Notes: a model not told the origin generated them from the letters alone. A stretch of 34,438 nt of DNA from Halanaerobiaceae bacterium (GCA_003554685.1 PWHA01000099.1:1-34438); one strand, 5' to 3'. Numbered from the stretch's first letter, positions 8,457 to 16,923 are shown. Numbers and translations are program-made.

Positions 8457-8660
8457 CCCTTCCCGTTATAATTTTTTCTGTATTACTATTCGATAAACTT
8501 TTCTCTAATTCCTGCAACATCTTGGCAATTAATTCCCGCAAATTAAATGAATCTCTCATTAGTCTATCATTAAAAGGCCTGAAAGGACCCCTTAGCTAAA
8601 ACATTTTAAAAATATAAAATAAAAGAAATAATTCCGGAAAATCATAATAAAATTACCCCG

Positions 8661-8677
8661 GCTGCAGAAGCTGCAGC
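8661..8677 (-). terminator. Short perfect hairpin after rluD
   Basis: GCTGCAGCTTCTGCAGC forms a 7-bp perfect stem with a 3-base loop, about 40 bases after the rluD stop. On the minus strand only CGGGGTAATTTT follows, so the T-run is offset by several bases and termination is uncertain. The remaining spacer up to 8713 and from 8457 holds nothing else recognisable. Confidence 0.4.
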
Positions 8678-8713
8678 AAAATTCTAGCAGTAAAAATAAG
8701 TTTTATCCGAAGT

Positions 8714-9658
8714 TCAGCTTGAGGTTAAATACTGCTGAAAACTTAAATAATCCTCCGGCAATAAAGCCTCAAACTCTTTAAATTCTCCCTTCCCGGGATG
8801 AACAAATCCCAGCTGCCAGGCATGCAGCATCGGCCTTTTTACTTCAAAAACCCCGCTTCCGGCTGTCCTGAAACTTACCTGACCGCCATATTTTTTATCA
8901 CCGGCAATGGAATGTCCGATAAATTCCATATGCACCCTGATCTGATGAGTTCTCCCGGTTAAAAGTTCCACCCTGAGTTCCGAAAATCCCGGGTACTTCT
9001 CTAAAACCTGATAACGGGAAACTGCCCTTTTGCTGTTTTCGGGCCGAACAGTCATCTTTTTGCGGTCTGCCGGGTCCCGGCCAATGGGAGCCTCAATTCT
9101 GGCCCGGTCATGTTCAGGGTGCCCCCCGACAATGGTCCGGTAGGCTTTTTTTACCGAGCGTTCTTTAAACTGCCGGCTCAATTCCTGATGAACCCTGTCA
9201 TTTTTCGCTACAACCATTATACCGGTGGTGTTTTTATCAAGTCGATGGACAATTCCCGGTCTGAGTTGGCCGCCGATTCCTGAAAGATTATCCAGCTGGG
9301 CCAGGAGCCCCTCAACCAGGGTGGGACCCTCATGGGTGCCCGCTGGATGCACCACCAGATCGGCAGGTTTATTGATAACTGCCAGATCCCGGTCCTGATA
9401 TATGATTTCAATTCCCAGATTCACCGGCTCAAGGCCGGTCTCCTCCGGGGGTGGGACTTCCAGGGTAATTATATCAGCTGCCTTTACCTCCCGGGATGTT
9501 TTTAAAACCTCTTCCTGGTTAATTCTCACCCTGCCCTCTTCAATCAGCCGCTGCAGCTGGCTTCTGGAAAAGGAGGGCAGCCTCCTGGCCAGAAATTTAT
9601 CCAGCCTGCCGGCTTTATCTTCAGCTTCTATTTTAATAATTTCCTCGGCTTTTTCCAT
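8714..9658 (-). CDS. rluD: RluA/RluD-family 23S rRNA pseudouridine synthase
   Basis: Converts specific uridines in structured RNA to pseudouridine. 314 residues: an N-terminal S4 RNA-binding domain (about 15-75, RLDKFLARRLPSFSRSQLQRLI) followed by the RluA-type catalytic domain. The catalytic Asp is Asp141 in GIVHRLDKNTTG; YGG and LHAW near the C terminus also fit. ATG at 9658 follows AGGAGAGCAAT. In the ylm-lspA-rluD neighbourhood of Firmicutes this is the YlyB-type member, so the exact rRNA target (RluD-like or other) is not certain. Confidence 0.9.
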   Translation of the reverse strand: MEKAEEIIKIEAEDKAGRLDKFLARRLPSFSRSQLQRLIEEGRVRINQEEVLKTSREVKAADIITLEVPPPEETGLEPVNLGIEIIYQDRDLAVINKPADLVVHPAGTHEGPTLVEGLLAQLDNLSGIGGQLRPGIVHRLDKNTTGIMVVAKNDRVHQELSRQFKERSVKKAYRTIVGGHPEHDRARIEAPIGRDPADRKKMTVRPENSKRAVSRYQVLEKYPGFSELRVELLTGRTHQIRVHMEFIGHSIAGDKKYGGQVSFRTAGSGVFEVKRPMLHAWQLGFVHPGKGEFKEFEALLPEDYLSFQQYLTSS

Positions 9659-9746
9659 AATTGCTCTCCTAAATTCTGATAGGACAAATATTCTGTTGCA
9701 ATTAAAACCCTGTATCTTCGTTTTCAGACTGGATTTCAGTATTTTA

Positions 9747-10205
9747 TCAGGTGGAATTTTTTCTGGAAACAGCCCTGAACTCTTCTTTCAGAACCAGAAG
9801 AATCAAACCAGCCGCACCTGCCACAATAAAGACATCGGCCAGATTAAAAACAGGCCAGATGCCTATATCTACAAAGTCAATCACATATCCGAATAAAATT
9901 CTGTCCAGCAGATTGCTGATTGCTCCTGCCAGCAGAGCAGCAAAGCAGAAATTTATCAACATTTGAGAGGGGAAATAACGCAGTTTTAATACCAGCAGCA
10001 AAGCTATTACCAGAGCCTGCAGTAAGATTAAGAGTCAGCCTCTACCTGCCAGCAGCCCAAAGGCAATACCAGTATTCCTGACATAGGTAAACTGCAGCAT
10101 CCCTTCGATTATAATTTCGCTTTCACCCAGGACAAAATTATTGCTTATATAAAATTTGCTCAGACGGTCCAGCAAAACCATCACCAGAAATATAATATAA
10201 ATCAT
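9747..10205 (-). pseudogene. lspA: Lipoprotein signal peptidase LspA interrupted by an in-frame TGA
   Basis: LspA is the membrane aspartyl protease that cuts the signal peptide of prolipoproteins. Reading from ATG at 10205 (AGGATGA before it) gives 152 codons in one frame with a single TGA at codon 57 (10035-10037). Both sides are clearly LspA: LLDRLSKFYI at 11-20, VRNTGIAFGLL at 42-52, then after the TGA the segments AISNLLDR with catalytic Asp101 and PVFNLADVF with catalytic Asp124. The order and length of the membrane segments are normal. The TGA falls where many homologs have Trp (in B. subtilis GILEGQMWFF). It could be a nonsense mutation, a sequencing error of TGG, or read through. It lies between rluD and a small gene, as usual for lspA. 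Confidence 0.88.
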
Positions 10206-10233
10206 CCAATCATCCTAACATCAGAATAACATT

Positions 10234-10539
10234 TTACTCTTCCTGAACTTCCTCCGTTTCTTCATTTTCTTCATTTTCTTCCTTTTCCAGACCTGTTTCT
10301 TTCCTGTCAATGTCCTTCAAAAGATCCTGATAAATTGATTTTATCTCTTCAGCCCTCCCGGGAGGAGCGGTTACAAAACCCCAGCCATGCAGCATCTGAT
10401 AGAGGCCGTCAAAGGCCTGATCATGGAGAGAGTGAATTTCATGGGGAATTTCCAGTTCCTCTAATTCCTTGCTCAGCAGACCTGCTTCAAATTCATTCTC
10501 CAGATCCAGTATTTTAACATATTCCTTTTTGATTTTCAC
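10234..10539 (-). CDS. Small DUF2007-like protein, function unknown
   Basis: The 101-residue protein starts around VKIKKEYVKILDLENEFEAGLLSKEL and contains ELEIPHEIHSLHDQAFDGLYQMLHGWGFVTAPP, then a strongly acidic tail rich in Glu (last 20 residues). The pattern of a short beta strand, EAxLLxxxLEExxIP and a second strand resembles the DUF2007 putative signal-transducing family, a tentative match. The frame is open up to ATG at 10653, but that has no ribosome site; GTG at 10539 is preceded by GAGGGAG. It occupies the place where ileS is often found between divIVA and lspA. Confidence 0.6.
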   Translation of the reverse strand: MKIKKEYVKILDLENEFEAGLLSKELEELEIPHEIHSLHDQAFDGLYQMLHGWGFVTAPPGRAEEIKSIYQDLLKDIDRKETGLEKEENEENEETEEVQEE

Positions 10540-10671
10540 ATTAATCAACTCCCTCAAGGCAGAAAAACTGTACCTGTGCCTTCCTGCATTTTTATCTCCC
10601 CTGTTGCCGCTGCTGGCAAATACCGGTGTTTCTTCTGCCAGTATTTTTCTCATGCAGGCAGATAAACCTGG

Positions 10672-11556
10672 TTATTCCTTAATTTTAGTATCATCCAGAT
10701 CGGGATTTCGGTTCTGGCCGCCGGCCTGTTCTTCCTCTTCTTGCCGTCTCTTTTCATCTTCACCCTTTTCTTTAGCCTTTTCCTGCTGCTTATTTTCAGA
10801 ACTCTGCTCCTCTCTCTCCTCCCTGTTGTGGCTTTGAGCCTTTTGCTCATTATCATATTCTTTAAAGTCTAGCTGCTCTGCTCTATTATTTCCGCCCTGG
10901 AAAGAGGGCTCTTCCCCTTCCTGATATCTGCTCTGAGCATAACTTTCTTCTTCAGCAGAATATTCACCGGTATACTGCTGAGTTTCCTCAAAATCAGCTC
11001 TCTGGCGATCCTGCTCTTCTTCATCCAGAACTCCCTCAGGAACCCCTTCAATCATTTGACTTTCAGCCTGATCCAGTTTCTCAACTCCTTCATCCACAAC
11101 TCTCATATAATTTTTCAACAGAGAACGAAACCGAATCTTGAAAAGTTCCTTCTGCTCTCTCAGATTTTCAATTTTGGATTTTTCTCCCTGAATCTCCTGC
11201 CGGGCTTCCCGTTTTATGCTGTCAGCCTCGTTCCGGGCCTGCCTCAGGATATTGTCAGCTTCCTTCTCGGCCTGTCTTCTGATTCTATCTGCCTCCTGCC
11301 GGGCTCGAGCTGACTGCTCTTCCACAGTGCGCTGGACCCGGTTCAATGTTTCTTCCAGTTTATCCTGAATGCTTTCATAGTTCTCCAGTTTTTCCTCCAG
11401 TCTCTTTTTCTCTTCTTCCAGAGAACTGTAATCTTTCAGCAGCCTTTCATAGGCCAGTCCCACCTCATCCAGAAATTCATCAACCTGGGTAGAATTATAA
11501 CCAAAAGTCGATTTATTAAACTCTTTGTTATAAATGTCCAGGGGTGAAAACTTCAT
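10672..11556 (-). CDS. divIVA: DivIVA-family cell-division/polarity protein
   Basis: Coiled-coil scaffold that binds negatively curved membrane at septa and poles. 294 residues: the N-terminal lipid-binding domain begins MKFSPLDIYNKEFNKSTFGY and continues TQVDEFLDEVGLAYERLL, then a long coiled coil (about 40-170) with many Arg/Glu/Ala heptads. From about residue 185 to the end there is a disordered tail very rich in Glu, Gln, Arg and Lys, longer than in B. subtilis DivIVA (about 164 residues in total). ATG at 11556 has GGGAGGGATTTAT before it. It is downstream of ylmH as in most Firmicutes, though a 340-base spacer separates them. Confidence 0.92.
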   Translation of the reverse strand: MKFSPLDIYNKEFNKSTFGYNSTQVDEFLDEVGLAYERLLKDYSSLEEEKKRLEEKLENYESIQDKLEETLNRVQRTVEEQSARARQEADRIRRQAEKEADNILRQARNEADSIKREARQEIQGEKSKIENLREQKELFKIRFRSLLKNYMRVVDEGVEKLDQAESQMIEGVPEGVLDEEEQDRQRADFEETQQYTGEYSAEEESYAQSRYQEGEEPSFQGGNNRAEQLDFKEYDNEQKAQSHNREEREEQSSENKQQEKAKEKGEDEKRRQEEEEQAGGQNRNPDLDDTKIKE

Positions 11557-11897
11557 ATAAATCCCTCCCGCTAAAATAGATAATTTTCAAACCTTCAGGT
11601 GCCAGCCACTTCTATTACAAAAACCTTAAATATAAAGCTGAAATCCATAAAGCTGAAATCATAAAACTAACAATCAACACTAAAGTAAATCAATCAACTA
11701 TTATCAACCAGTATAAATAATACTATGCTAAAGAATCAATCGGCAGATAATCAATCACCGATAATCTACCAGTTTAAAATTCAGTCTCCAGCCGGTTATC
11801 ATCCGGGCAATGATACTAAATTCAGTCCTCTGTTATATTTTCAGATCAAATCAGAAAGTCTTAAACAGTCTAAAATTGTCTTAAGAAACCTTTCTCC
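11557..11897. other. Gene-free spacer between ylmH and divIVA
   Basis: No gene seen. The sequence is AT-rich and contains a near-tandem duplication ATAAAGCTGAAATC at 11632-11645 and 11647-11660, followed by the related ATAAAACT. The divIVA ribosome site is at the left edge. A promoter for divIVA is likely in this spacer because of its length, but no convincing hexamers were found. Confidence 0.5.
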
Positions 11898-12686
11898 TCA
11901 GGTAATTCTTTCAATTGTAAGCTTGATTCTGCCGCTGTTTGAAATCCCCCGATCTTTTGCTACAATCAGTCTTCCCCGGCCTCTGATGGAAATTACATCA
12001 CCAATCTCAACCTCGGCTGCGGGATCAGTTTCCGGCTTCCAGTTTAGTTTGACCTGTCCGCCGGAAATCAAAGAGCTGCTTTTGGTTCGGGAATCTCCAA
12101 AACCGGCACTGATAACTGCATCCAGCCGCAGGGAAGCAACCGTTGCCAGAATTTCCTTGACATTCCGGGGGCGGAAAACAAGATCCTCACAGGATATTTC
12201 CTTAACCTCCACCGGTACCTCATTAACTTTACTCAGATTTAGTTTGACCTCCGGCAAAATTTCCGGTGCCAGAACAGCCTGGGTATAGCTATCATGAACC
12301 AGAATATCACCAATATAATCCCTTTTAATTCCCAGACCCAGCAGAGCTCCCAGAAAATCCCGGTGGCTGACACTAACAAAGTCAAAATTGCCGCTGAACC
12401 TGACACAGCTGAGAGGGACCTCCTGATGATCGGGAAAAAGGTAATCAGGGAAAATCAAAATTCTCTTCCGTTCGGCCTGCTCATAACCACCGGAAATCAG
12501 GTAATTAATTTCTGCCAGCTGATTAAGAATATCAACCGCTATTTTTTTCTGATGGGGATTGACAAATTCTGTTGCCCGGGAAGAATTTCTGGTCTTAACA
12601 GTTTCGGCCAGATCCAGCAGTCGATTGCCAAACTCCCGCTCCTCTTCCCTGGTTAAAAAGGAAAGCATATTATTTTCTGCTGTCAT
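11898..12686 (-). CDS. ylmH: YlmH, S4-domain RNA-binding protein
   Basis: 262 residues, the usual length. The N-terminal two thirds show the YlmH fold (EEREFGNRLLDLAETV, FVNPHQKKIA, then RFSGNFDFVSVSHRDFLGALLGLGIKRDYIGDI), and the S4 RNA-binding domain is at about 180-245 (NVKEILATVASLRLDAVISAGF, ISGGQVKLNW, DVISIRGRGR). YlmH of B. subtilis has been reported to bind 50S-peptidyl-tRNA complexes and to take part in ribosome-associated quality control, which would link it to the rqcH gene in this window. It sits between ylmG and divIVA as in other Firmicutes. Confidence 0.92.
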   Translation of the reverse strand: MTAENNMLSFLTREEEREFGNRLLDLAETVKTRNSSRATEFVNPHQKKIAVDILNQLAEINYLISGGYEQAERKRILIFPDYLFPDHQEVPLSCVRFSGNFDFVSVSHRDFLGALLGLGIKRDYIGDILVHDSYTQAVLAPEILPEVKLNLSKVNEVPVEVKEISCEDLVFRPRNVKEILATVASLRLDAVISAGFGDSRTKSSSLISGGQVKLNWKPETDPAAEVEIGDVISIRGRGRLIVAKDRGISNSGRIKLTIERIT

Positions 12687-12737
12687 TTAGATTCCTCCGG
12701 CCTGATGTATTCACCTGATGTATTCAAGTGAGCTTCG

Positions 12738-13022
12738 CTAAATTACAAAAATTGAACTGACCAGATTCAGCACCAGGCTCTGCAGTATTCTCAGAAGGAA
12801 AAAGGCAATAATCGGGGAAAAATCAATTCCCATTCCCGAGCTGGGCAGAACCTGACGAATCGGACCTAAAATTGGCTCGGTTACACCATAGACAAATTGA
12901 ATAAAACCACGAAAGGCTGAATTATAGGGAATTCCCTGGCCAACCCAGGATAATATAATCCGGATGATTAAAAGCAGATACATTATTTGAAAGAAAACGT
13001 CTACAGCACGATATATCAGCAA
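12738..13022 (-). CDS. ylmG: YlmG / YggT-family membrane protein
   Basis: 94-residue membrane protein with two hydrophobic helices (about 6-27 and 66-88) separated by a loop with PILGPIRQVLPSSGMGIDFSPIIAFFLL, which is the YggT signature. Its role is tied to cell division or membrane organisation but is not well defined. The frame is open to 13076, but the TTG at 13022 lies 7 bases after a perfect GGAGG, and the extra 18 codons have no ribosome site, so TTG is taken as start. It is between sepF and ylmH. Confidence 0.88.
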   Translation of the reverse strand: MLIYRAVDVFFQIMYLLLIIRIILSWVGQGIPYNSAFRGFIQFVYGVTEPILGPIRQVLPSSGMGIDFSPIIAFFLLRILQSLVLNLVSSIFVI

Positions 13023-13130
13023 GATTTTACCTCCATTACCGGTTATTCCAGCAGCTATCCAGTAGCTTGTGTTCAAAGTCGGTTTCTAAGTTTACAGCCC
13101 CCTTCTAACAGGGATCATAGTAGGTCGGAA

Positions 13131-13200
13131 TCATAAAAAGAGGCTGCACCAGCTTCCTGATTCACCCATCACGGCAGTTAACCGGCCTGTTTTATGCAGC
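13131..13200 (-). terminator. Possible long-loop terminator after sepF
   Basis: On the minus strand GCTGCA (13195-13200) can pair with TGCAGC (13143-13148) across a 46-base interior, and CTCTTTTT follows immediately. The stem is only 6 bp and the loop is long, so this is weak. It would partly separate sepF from ylmG. No other feature is seen in the spacer 13023-13239. Confidence 0.3.
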
Positions 13201-13239
13201 TGTCCCCCCTGAAAAAAAGCTGCCCGGATTAAACCAGAC

Positions 13240-13671
13240 TCATTCTTCGATGAACTCATTTTTAATGGCATCTTCAATTGCTCTGGCATCCACATCCATT
13301 CCCTGAGGAGTAAAAATAAAGACCCCGGTTCCCAGTCTCTGGGTGCTGCCGTTTAAAGCATAGACTGAACCGCTTAAGAAGTCGATAAATCTTCGGGACA
13401 TACTTTTATCCCTGTTCTCCAGATTTAAAATCACAGCCCGGGAATTCTTGAGGTCATCAACAATTTCCTTGACTCCATCAAAGGAAGAGGGGCTATGTAC
13501 CACCAGCTTAACATCCTTTGTCCTGCTCAATTTTATCACCTTATTCTTTTTTTTGGAGGCCTTTTCATTAACTTCATCCCGGTCAATCTCACCCCCGACT
13601 TCGTTAAACTCCTCCTGCTCGTCGGCAAATCCGAAAAAATCAAGCATTTTTCTCCAATAACCTTCACTCAT
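13240..13671 (-). CDS. sepF: Cell-division protein SepF
   Basis: Membrane-bound FtsZ anchor and bundler. 143 residues: N-terminal amphipathic helix (SEGYWRKMLDFFGF), an acidic/basic linker (about 19-45), and the SepF core (about 55-143) with VKLVVHSPSSFDGVKEIVDDLKNSRAVILNLE and the RFIDFLSGSVYALNGSTQRLGTGVFIFTPQGMDV stretch. Length and motifs are normal. It lies between ylmE and ylmG, the standard Firmicutes order. Confidence 0.94.
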   Translation of the reverse strand: MSEGYWRKMLDFFGFADEQEEFNEVGGEIDRDEVNEKASKKKNKVIKLSRTKDVKLVVHSPSSFDGVKEIVDDLKNSRAVILNLENRDKSMSRRFIDFLSGSVYALNGSTQRLGTGVFIFTPQGMDVDARAIEDAIKNEFIEE

Positions 13672-13689
13672 TTTAATTTCACCTGCCTT

Positions 13690-14454
13690 TTAATAATCTC
13701 TGGGGCCAAATAAAGCCCGTCCTACCCGTAAAATTGTGGCACCTTCCTCAACAGCTATGGTAAAATCATTGGTCATTCCCATTGACAGTTCCGGCAGCTG
13801 ATAACCTTTTTTCTTAAGCATCAGCTGCATATTTTGCATTTCCTGAAAATAGGGTCGGCATCTTTCCGGATCATCAAAATGAGGCAGAATTGTCATCAGA
13901 CCTAAAATTTCCAGGTGATCAAATTTTCTAGCCTTCTCCAGAAAGGGCTCCACTTCTGACTTAAAAAAACCAAACTTATTTTCATCCTCGGCAATATTCA
14001 CCTGGACTAAAACCTTCATCCGTCGCTTATTTTTGCCGGCCCGCTTATTAATCTCCCGGGCCAGCCTGATACTGTCCAGAGAATGAATCAGAGAAACATT
14101 ATCCAGCCGGGCCAGATATTTAACCTTGTTGCGCTGAAGATGGCCGACAAAATGCCAGTTAAGCTCCCCCGGCCTCTTCTCTTCTTTATCAAGAAGTTCC
14201 TGAACCCTGCTTTCTCCCGGAGCAGCAATCCTGAAACCCTCTTCAGCCTGCAATCCTGTTAAAAAAATTATTTCATCCAGGGGGTGAGTTTTGCCTACAG
14301 CTACAAGTTTAATATCCTCAGGATCCCGGTCCGCTTTTGCAGCTGATGCCAGTATTTCTTCGACAGTTTGCTGAAATCTGTTTTTCAAATCCTCTTTTTT
14401 TGTTTGATCCAGATCCAATTTTCCTGATGTTTTATCCTGGCCTGATACTGCCAC
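13690..14454 (-). CDS. ylmE: YggS/YlmE-family PLP-binding protein
   Basis: PLP-binding TIM-barrel protein of PLP homeostasis (PLPBP family). With GTG at 14454 as start the protein has 254 residues; the PLP lysine is Lys55 in LVAVGKTHP. Also visible: WHFVGHLQRNKVKYL, VLVQVNIAEDENKFGF, LEILGLMTI and the C-terminal SMGMTNDFTIAVEEGATILRVGRALFG. The usual GENRVQE motif reads GESRVQE here, a small deviation. The open frame begins at 14499 and would overlap the upstream gene by 41 bases, but GGGAGGG lies 8 bases before the GTG, so the GTG is preferred. Confidence 0.92.
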   Translation of the reverse strand: MAVSGQDKTSGKLDLDQTKKEDLKNRFQQTVEEILASAAKADRDPEDIKLVAVGKTHPLDEIIFLTGLQAEEGFRIAAPGESRVQELLDKEEKRPGELNWHFVGHLQRNKVKYLARLDNVSLIHSLDSIRLAREINKRAGKNKRRMKVLVQVNIAEDENKFGFFKSEVEPFLEKARKFDHLEILGLMTILPHFDDPERCRPYFQEMQNMQLMLKKKGYQLPELSMGMTNDFTIAVEEGATILRVGRALFGPRDY

Positions 14455-14458
14455 CTTA

Positions 14459-15442
14459 TTAACCCTCCCTGCCATAGTCAACTGATTCTGGATTGGCAAT
14501 GATCTGCTGTCCTATCTCAAGCCCCTCTACCACCAGCTTGTCGGCATTTCCTCCTATCACATCAACCCTGGTAAAGCTGTGAGATCCATCCCGGTCCTGA
14601 ACCAGAACGCCCCGTCCTTCAGGTGTTAAAAAAACAGCCTCACGGGGAATAACCAGACCGCGATAGATATTTTTAATTAGAGTTTTCTCCACCAGTCTTT
14701 GATTTAACCACTGCTGTTTAAATCTATCTACTCTGATAACCAGCAGGGCTTTCTCACTCCCGACACCATTACCGGCTAAATTTTCAGACCGCCTGTTGAT
14801 AGCGGTAATCCGGGCTGGAATCAAATCTTCGGTATGGTTCCGGCTGATAAAAACATTTTCTCCCGGGGCAAATCTTTCAACCTCTTCCTCCGGCAGTGGG
14901 AAAGCCATATAAACATGATCATTATCAACTATCCGAAAAAGAAATGAGCCCTCTTCCAGCTCGTGGCCGTCTACTACATGGGAATACCCCGGATCAACAG
15001 CCTGATATTTAGCAAAACTTAAATCAGCAATATTTTCCGGCCGCAGTACCTCCTCATACCCATCACGGGCAAAACTGATAACTCCGGCAAGCTCGGTATA
15101 GACGGCAATCCTGTTTTCAGCTGTTTCCAGCCAGGCCACCTCTTCACCATAGCTGACCCGTTCACCTTCGGGCCAGGCCAGCTCCACCCTGCCCGGAGCA
15201 GAACTGGTAAAAACCCGTTCATCCCGAATCAGCAGAGCCTCAGACTTTACCCGGTCCACTACTTCTCCAAATCTGACAACCTCTGACCGGGGGCGGTTGC
15301 CGGCTACCTGGTTGAGCACCAGAAAAAGAATTACCAGAAAAACCAGTAATATCAGCAGTGCTTTCCAGAAAAAATTACTCTTATTTTTACCCGACCTGAC
15401 AGGTTTCCCCGATCTGGAAGGGCTAGCAGCATTATCAACCAT
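14459..15442 (-). CDS. HlyD-like membrane-fusion / periplasmic adaptor protein
   Basis: 327 residues. A basic N terminus is followed by one membrane helix (about 26-46, ALLILLVFLVILFLVLNQVA), then an extracytoplasmic part with a biotinyl-lipoyl-like hairpin (EGERVSYGEEVAWLETAENRIAVYTELAGVISFARDGYEEVL), a beta-barrel-like region and a C-terminal segment (IPREAVFLTPEGRGVLVQ, VDVIGGNADKLVVEGLEIGQQIIANP). This is the architecture of HlyD-type adaptors, although no transporter or outer-membrane partner gene is adjacent. Related genes do occur next to ylmE in some Firmicutes, suggesting an envelope or division role. It ends 4 bases before the ylmE start, so the two are co-transcribed. Confidence 0.75.
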   Translation of the reverse strand: MVDNAASPSRSGKPVRSGKNKSNFFWKALLILLVFLVILFLVLNQVAGNRPRSEVVRFGEVVDRVKSEALLIRDERVFTSSAPGRVELAWPEGERVSYGEEVAWLETAENRIAVYTELAGVISFARDGYEEVLRPENIADLSFAKYQAVDPGYSHVVDGHELEEGSFLFRIVDNDHVYMAFPLPEEEVERFAPGENVFISRNHTEDLIPARITAINRRSENLAGNGVGSEKALLVIRVDRFKQQWLNQRLVEKTLIKNIYRGLVIPREAVFLTPEGRGVLVQDRDGSHSFTRVDVIGGNADKLVVEGLEIGQQIIANPESVDYGREG

Positions 15443-15598
15443 AATTTATCACCTAAAAAAACCATTATCTCAAGTCGAGCCTGTAACCCGGTTAATCTGT
15501 CCTTAGCAGACAAAATTCCCGGCACCGCTATTCTATCTCTCATATTCTCAAACCCGGACCATAAATTCAGAATAAATACCAGAATTACCTGATAACAC

Positions 15599-16423
15599 TT
15601 ATTTGCTCTCCTTCCAGAAAAGCAGAGCTTTCATGCGCCGGGCCTGGTCGCCCTCCCGTCGGTAGGAATAAAACATATCCCCATCTTTAAAGGTATCCCG
15701 GGGAGAGAGATAGATATTTTCCTCTTTGGCCCCGGCCCTAAGGAGATCCTGACGGTTGGCTTCCTTCAAGTCCAGATAGAATTTCCCCGGTTGCTCCTGT
15801 TTCTCTTCTCCGCAGCTCTGCAGGTCGTCCTGGAAAAACTCTCGGGGATCATCCCAGTAATTTGAAAAAAATCTAAAAACTTCACTACCAACCTGGTAAT
15901 TTCTCATTCCGATGGCCGGCCCGATAATAATCTGACAGCCCTCCGGATCAGCACCATATCTCAGGGCAAGTTCCCGCAAAACAGCAGAACAGATTCTTTT
16001 ACCGGTACCCCGCCAGCCGGCATGAGCCAGAGCCAGAATTTTCTCTTGGGGTTCACAAAAATACACAGGAACACAGTCAGCAAAAACTCCCTGAAGTACC
16101 GGAGAATTTCCCCCGGTAATCTGCTCCCCGGCCGAATCATCAGGCAGATTGCTGATTTTCCCCCGGGAAGATATCACTGCATCAGCGGGAAAAAGATCCT
16201 GTTTCTGATAACTCTCTCTGTTTTTGAGAATAAATATATTTCTGCTGTGCACCTGTTTAAGCTGCACAACTCTACTTTTATCTATATTTAAACTTTTATA
16301 GAGCCTGGCATTGGCTGCCGCTGTCTCCCTCATTTTCAGGGAAAATATGGCACTGCAGCTCAGTTTCTCCCAGGGCTCAAATTTCAAATAGGTGGTTTCT
16401 TCCTGCTCCACAATCTTAAACAT
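15599..16423 (-). CDS. pgeF: Peptidoglycan editing factor PgeF / YlmD (multicopper-oxidase-like family)
   Basis: 274 residues of the DUF152/Cu-oxidase_4 family. Members have been reported as peptidoglycan editing factors (removing misincorporated L-Ser) and as purine nucleoside phosphorylases. The metal ligands are present in QVH, ADCVP and HAGWRG, and the C-terminal FYSYRR is family-like, though the usual GR of RRxGxxGR reads AR here. A TTG at 16441 opens the frame, but ATG at 16423 with GGGAGG 6 bases upstream is the better start. It follows nrdR closely and precedes the HlyD-like gene. Confidence 0.9.
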   Translation of the reverse strand: MFKIVEQEETTYLKFEPWEKLSCSAIFSLKMRETAAANARLYKSLNIDKSRVVQLKQVHSRNIFILKNRESYQKQDLFPADAVISSRGKISNLPDDSAGEQITGGNSPVLQGVFADCVPVYFCEPQEKILALAHAGWRGTGKRICSAVLRELALRYGADPEGCQIIIGPAIGMRNYQVGSEVFRFFSNYWDDPREFFQDDLQSCGEEKQEQPGKFYLDLKEANRQDLLRAGAKEENIYLSPRDTFKDGDMFYSYRREGDQARRMKALLFWKESK

Positions 16424-16447
16424 CAGCGGCCTCCCGCTCAACCAATT

Positions 16448-16921
16448 TTAAACATCCCCGACTTCCTGCTCCTCTGAAAGCAATTTATCCAGCTCTTCTT
16501 TAAAACTTTCCACATCCTTAAATTCCCGGTAAACCGAAGCAAATCTCACATAGGCTACCTGATCAATTTTCTTAAGTTTTTTCATCACCAGATTGCCAAT
16601 CTGCTGGCTCGATACTTCCTGTTCCATCATGTTTAATAATTCAGATTTAATCTCCTGAACCAGATTTTCCAGTTTCTGCTGGAAAACCGGTCTCTTCTCA
16701 CAGGCCTTGTAAAGACCGGAAAGAATTTTCTCTTCCGAGAAGAGTTCCTTGCTTCCATCGCTCTTTCTCACAAAAAGCGGGATTTTCTCATATTTTTCAT
16801 AGGTGGTGAACCTTTTCTGACAGCCAGAACATTCCCGCCGTCTCCTGATAGTTCTATTATTATCGGTGGTCCGAGAATCAATCACCCGACTGTTTTCTTC
16901 GGAACAAAAGGGGCAGCGCAT
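16448..16921 (-). CDS. nrdR: NrdR, repressor of ribonucleotide reductase genes
   Basis: 157 residues. N-terminal zinc ribbon with Cys3, Cys6, Cys31 and Cys34 (MRCPFC, ECSGC), then the RRRR segment and FTTYEKYE, and an ATP-cone domain from about 49 to 139 which senses ATP/dATP. NrdR represses nrd operons through paired NrdR boxes, none of which is in this window. ATG at 16921 is preceded by a duplicated GAGGTGAAATA. It is on its own promoter downstream of ftsZ and heads a probable nrdR-pgeF pair. Confidence 0.94.
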   Translation of the reverse strand: MRCPFCSEENSRVIDSRTTDNNRTIRRRRECSGCQKRFTTYEKYEKIPLFVRKSDGSKELFSEEKILSGLYKACEKRPVFQQKLENLVQEIKSELLNMMEQEVSSQQIGNLVMKKLKKIDQVAYVRFASVYREFKDVESFKEELDKLLSEEQEVGDV

Positions 16922-16923
16922 TT

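Noticed and set aside
9985..10037. Selenocysteine at the lspA TGA, with a SECIS-like hairpin about 14 bases downstream
   Set aside because: A weak GCAG/CTGC stem with a GGT loop can be drawn, but it needs a large bulge. LspA homologs have Trp or hydrophobic residues there, not Cys, so nonsense mutation or error is more likely.
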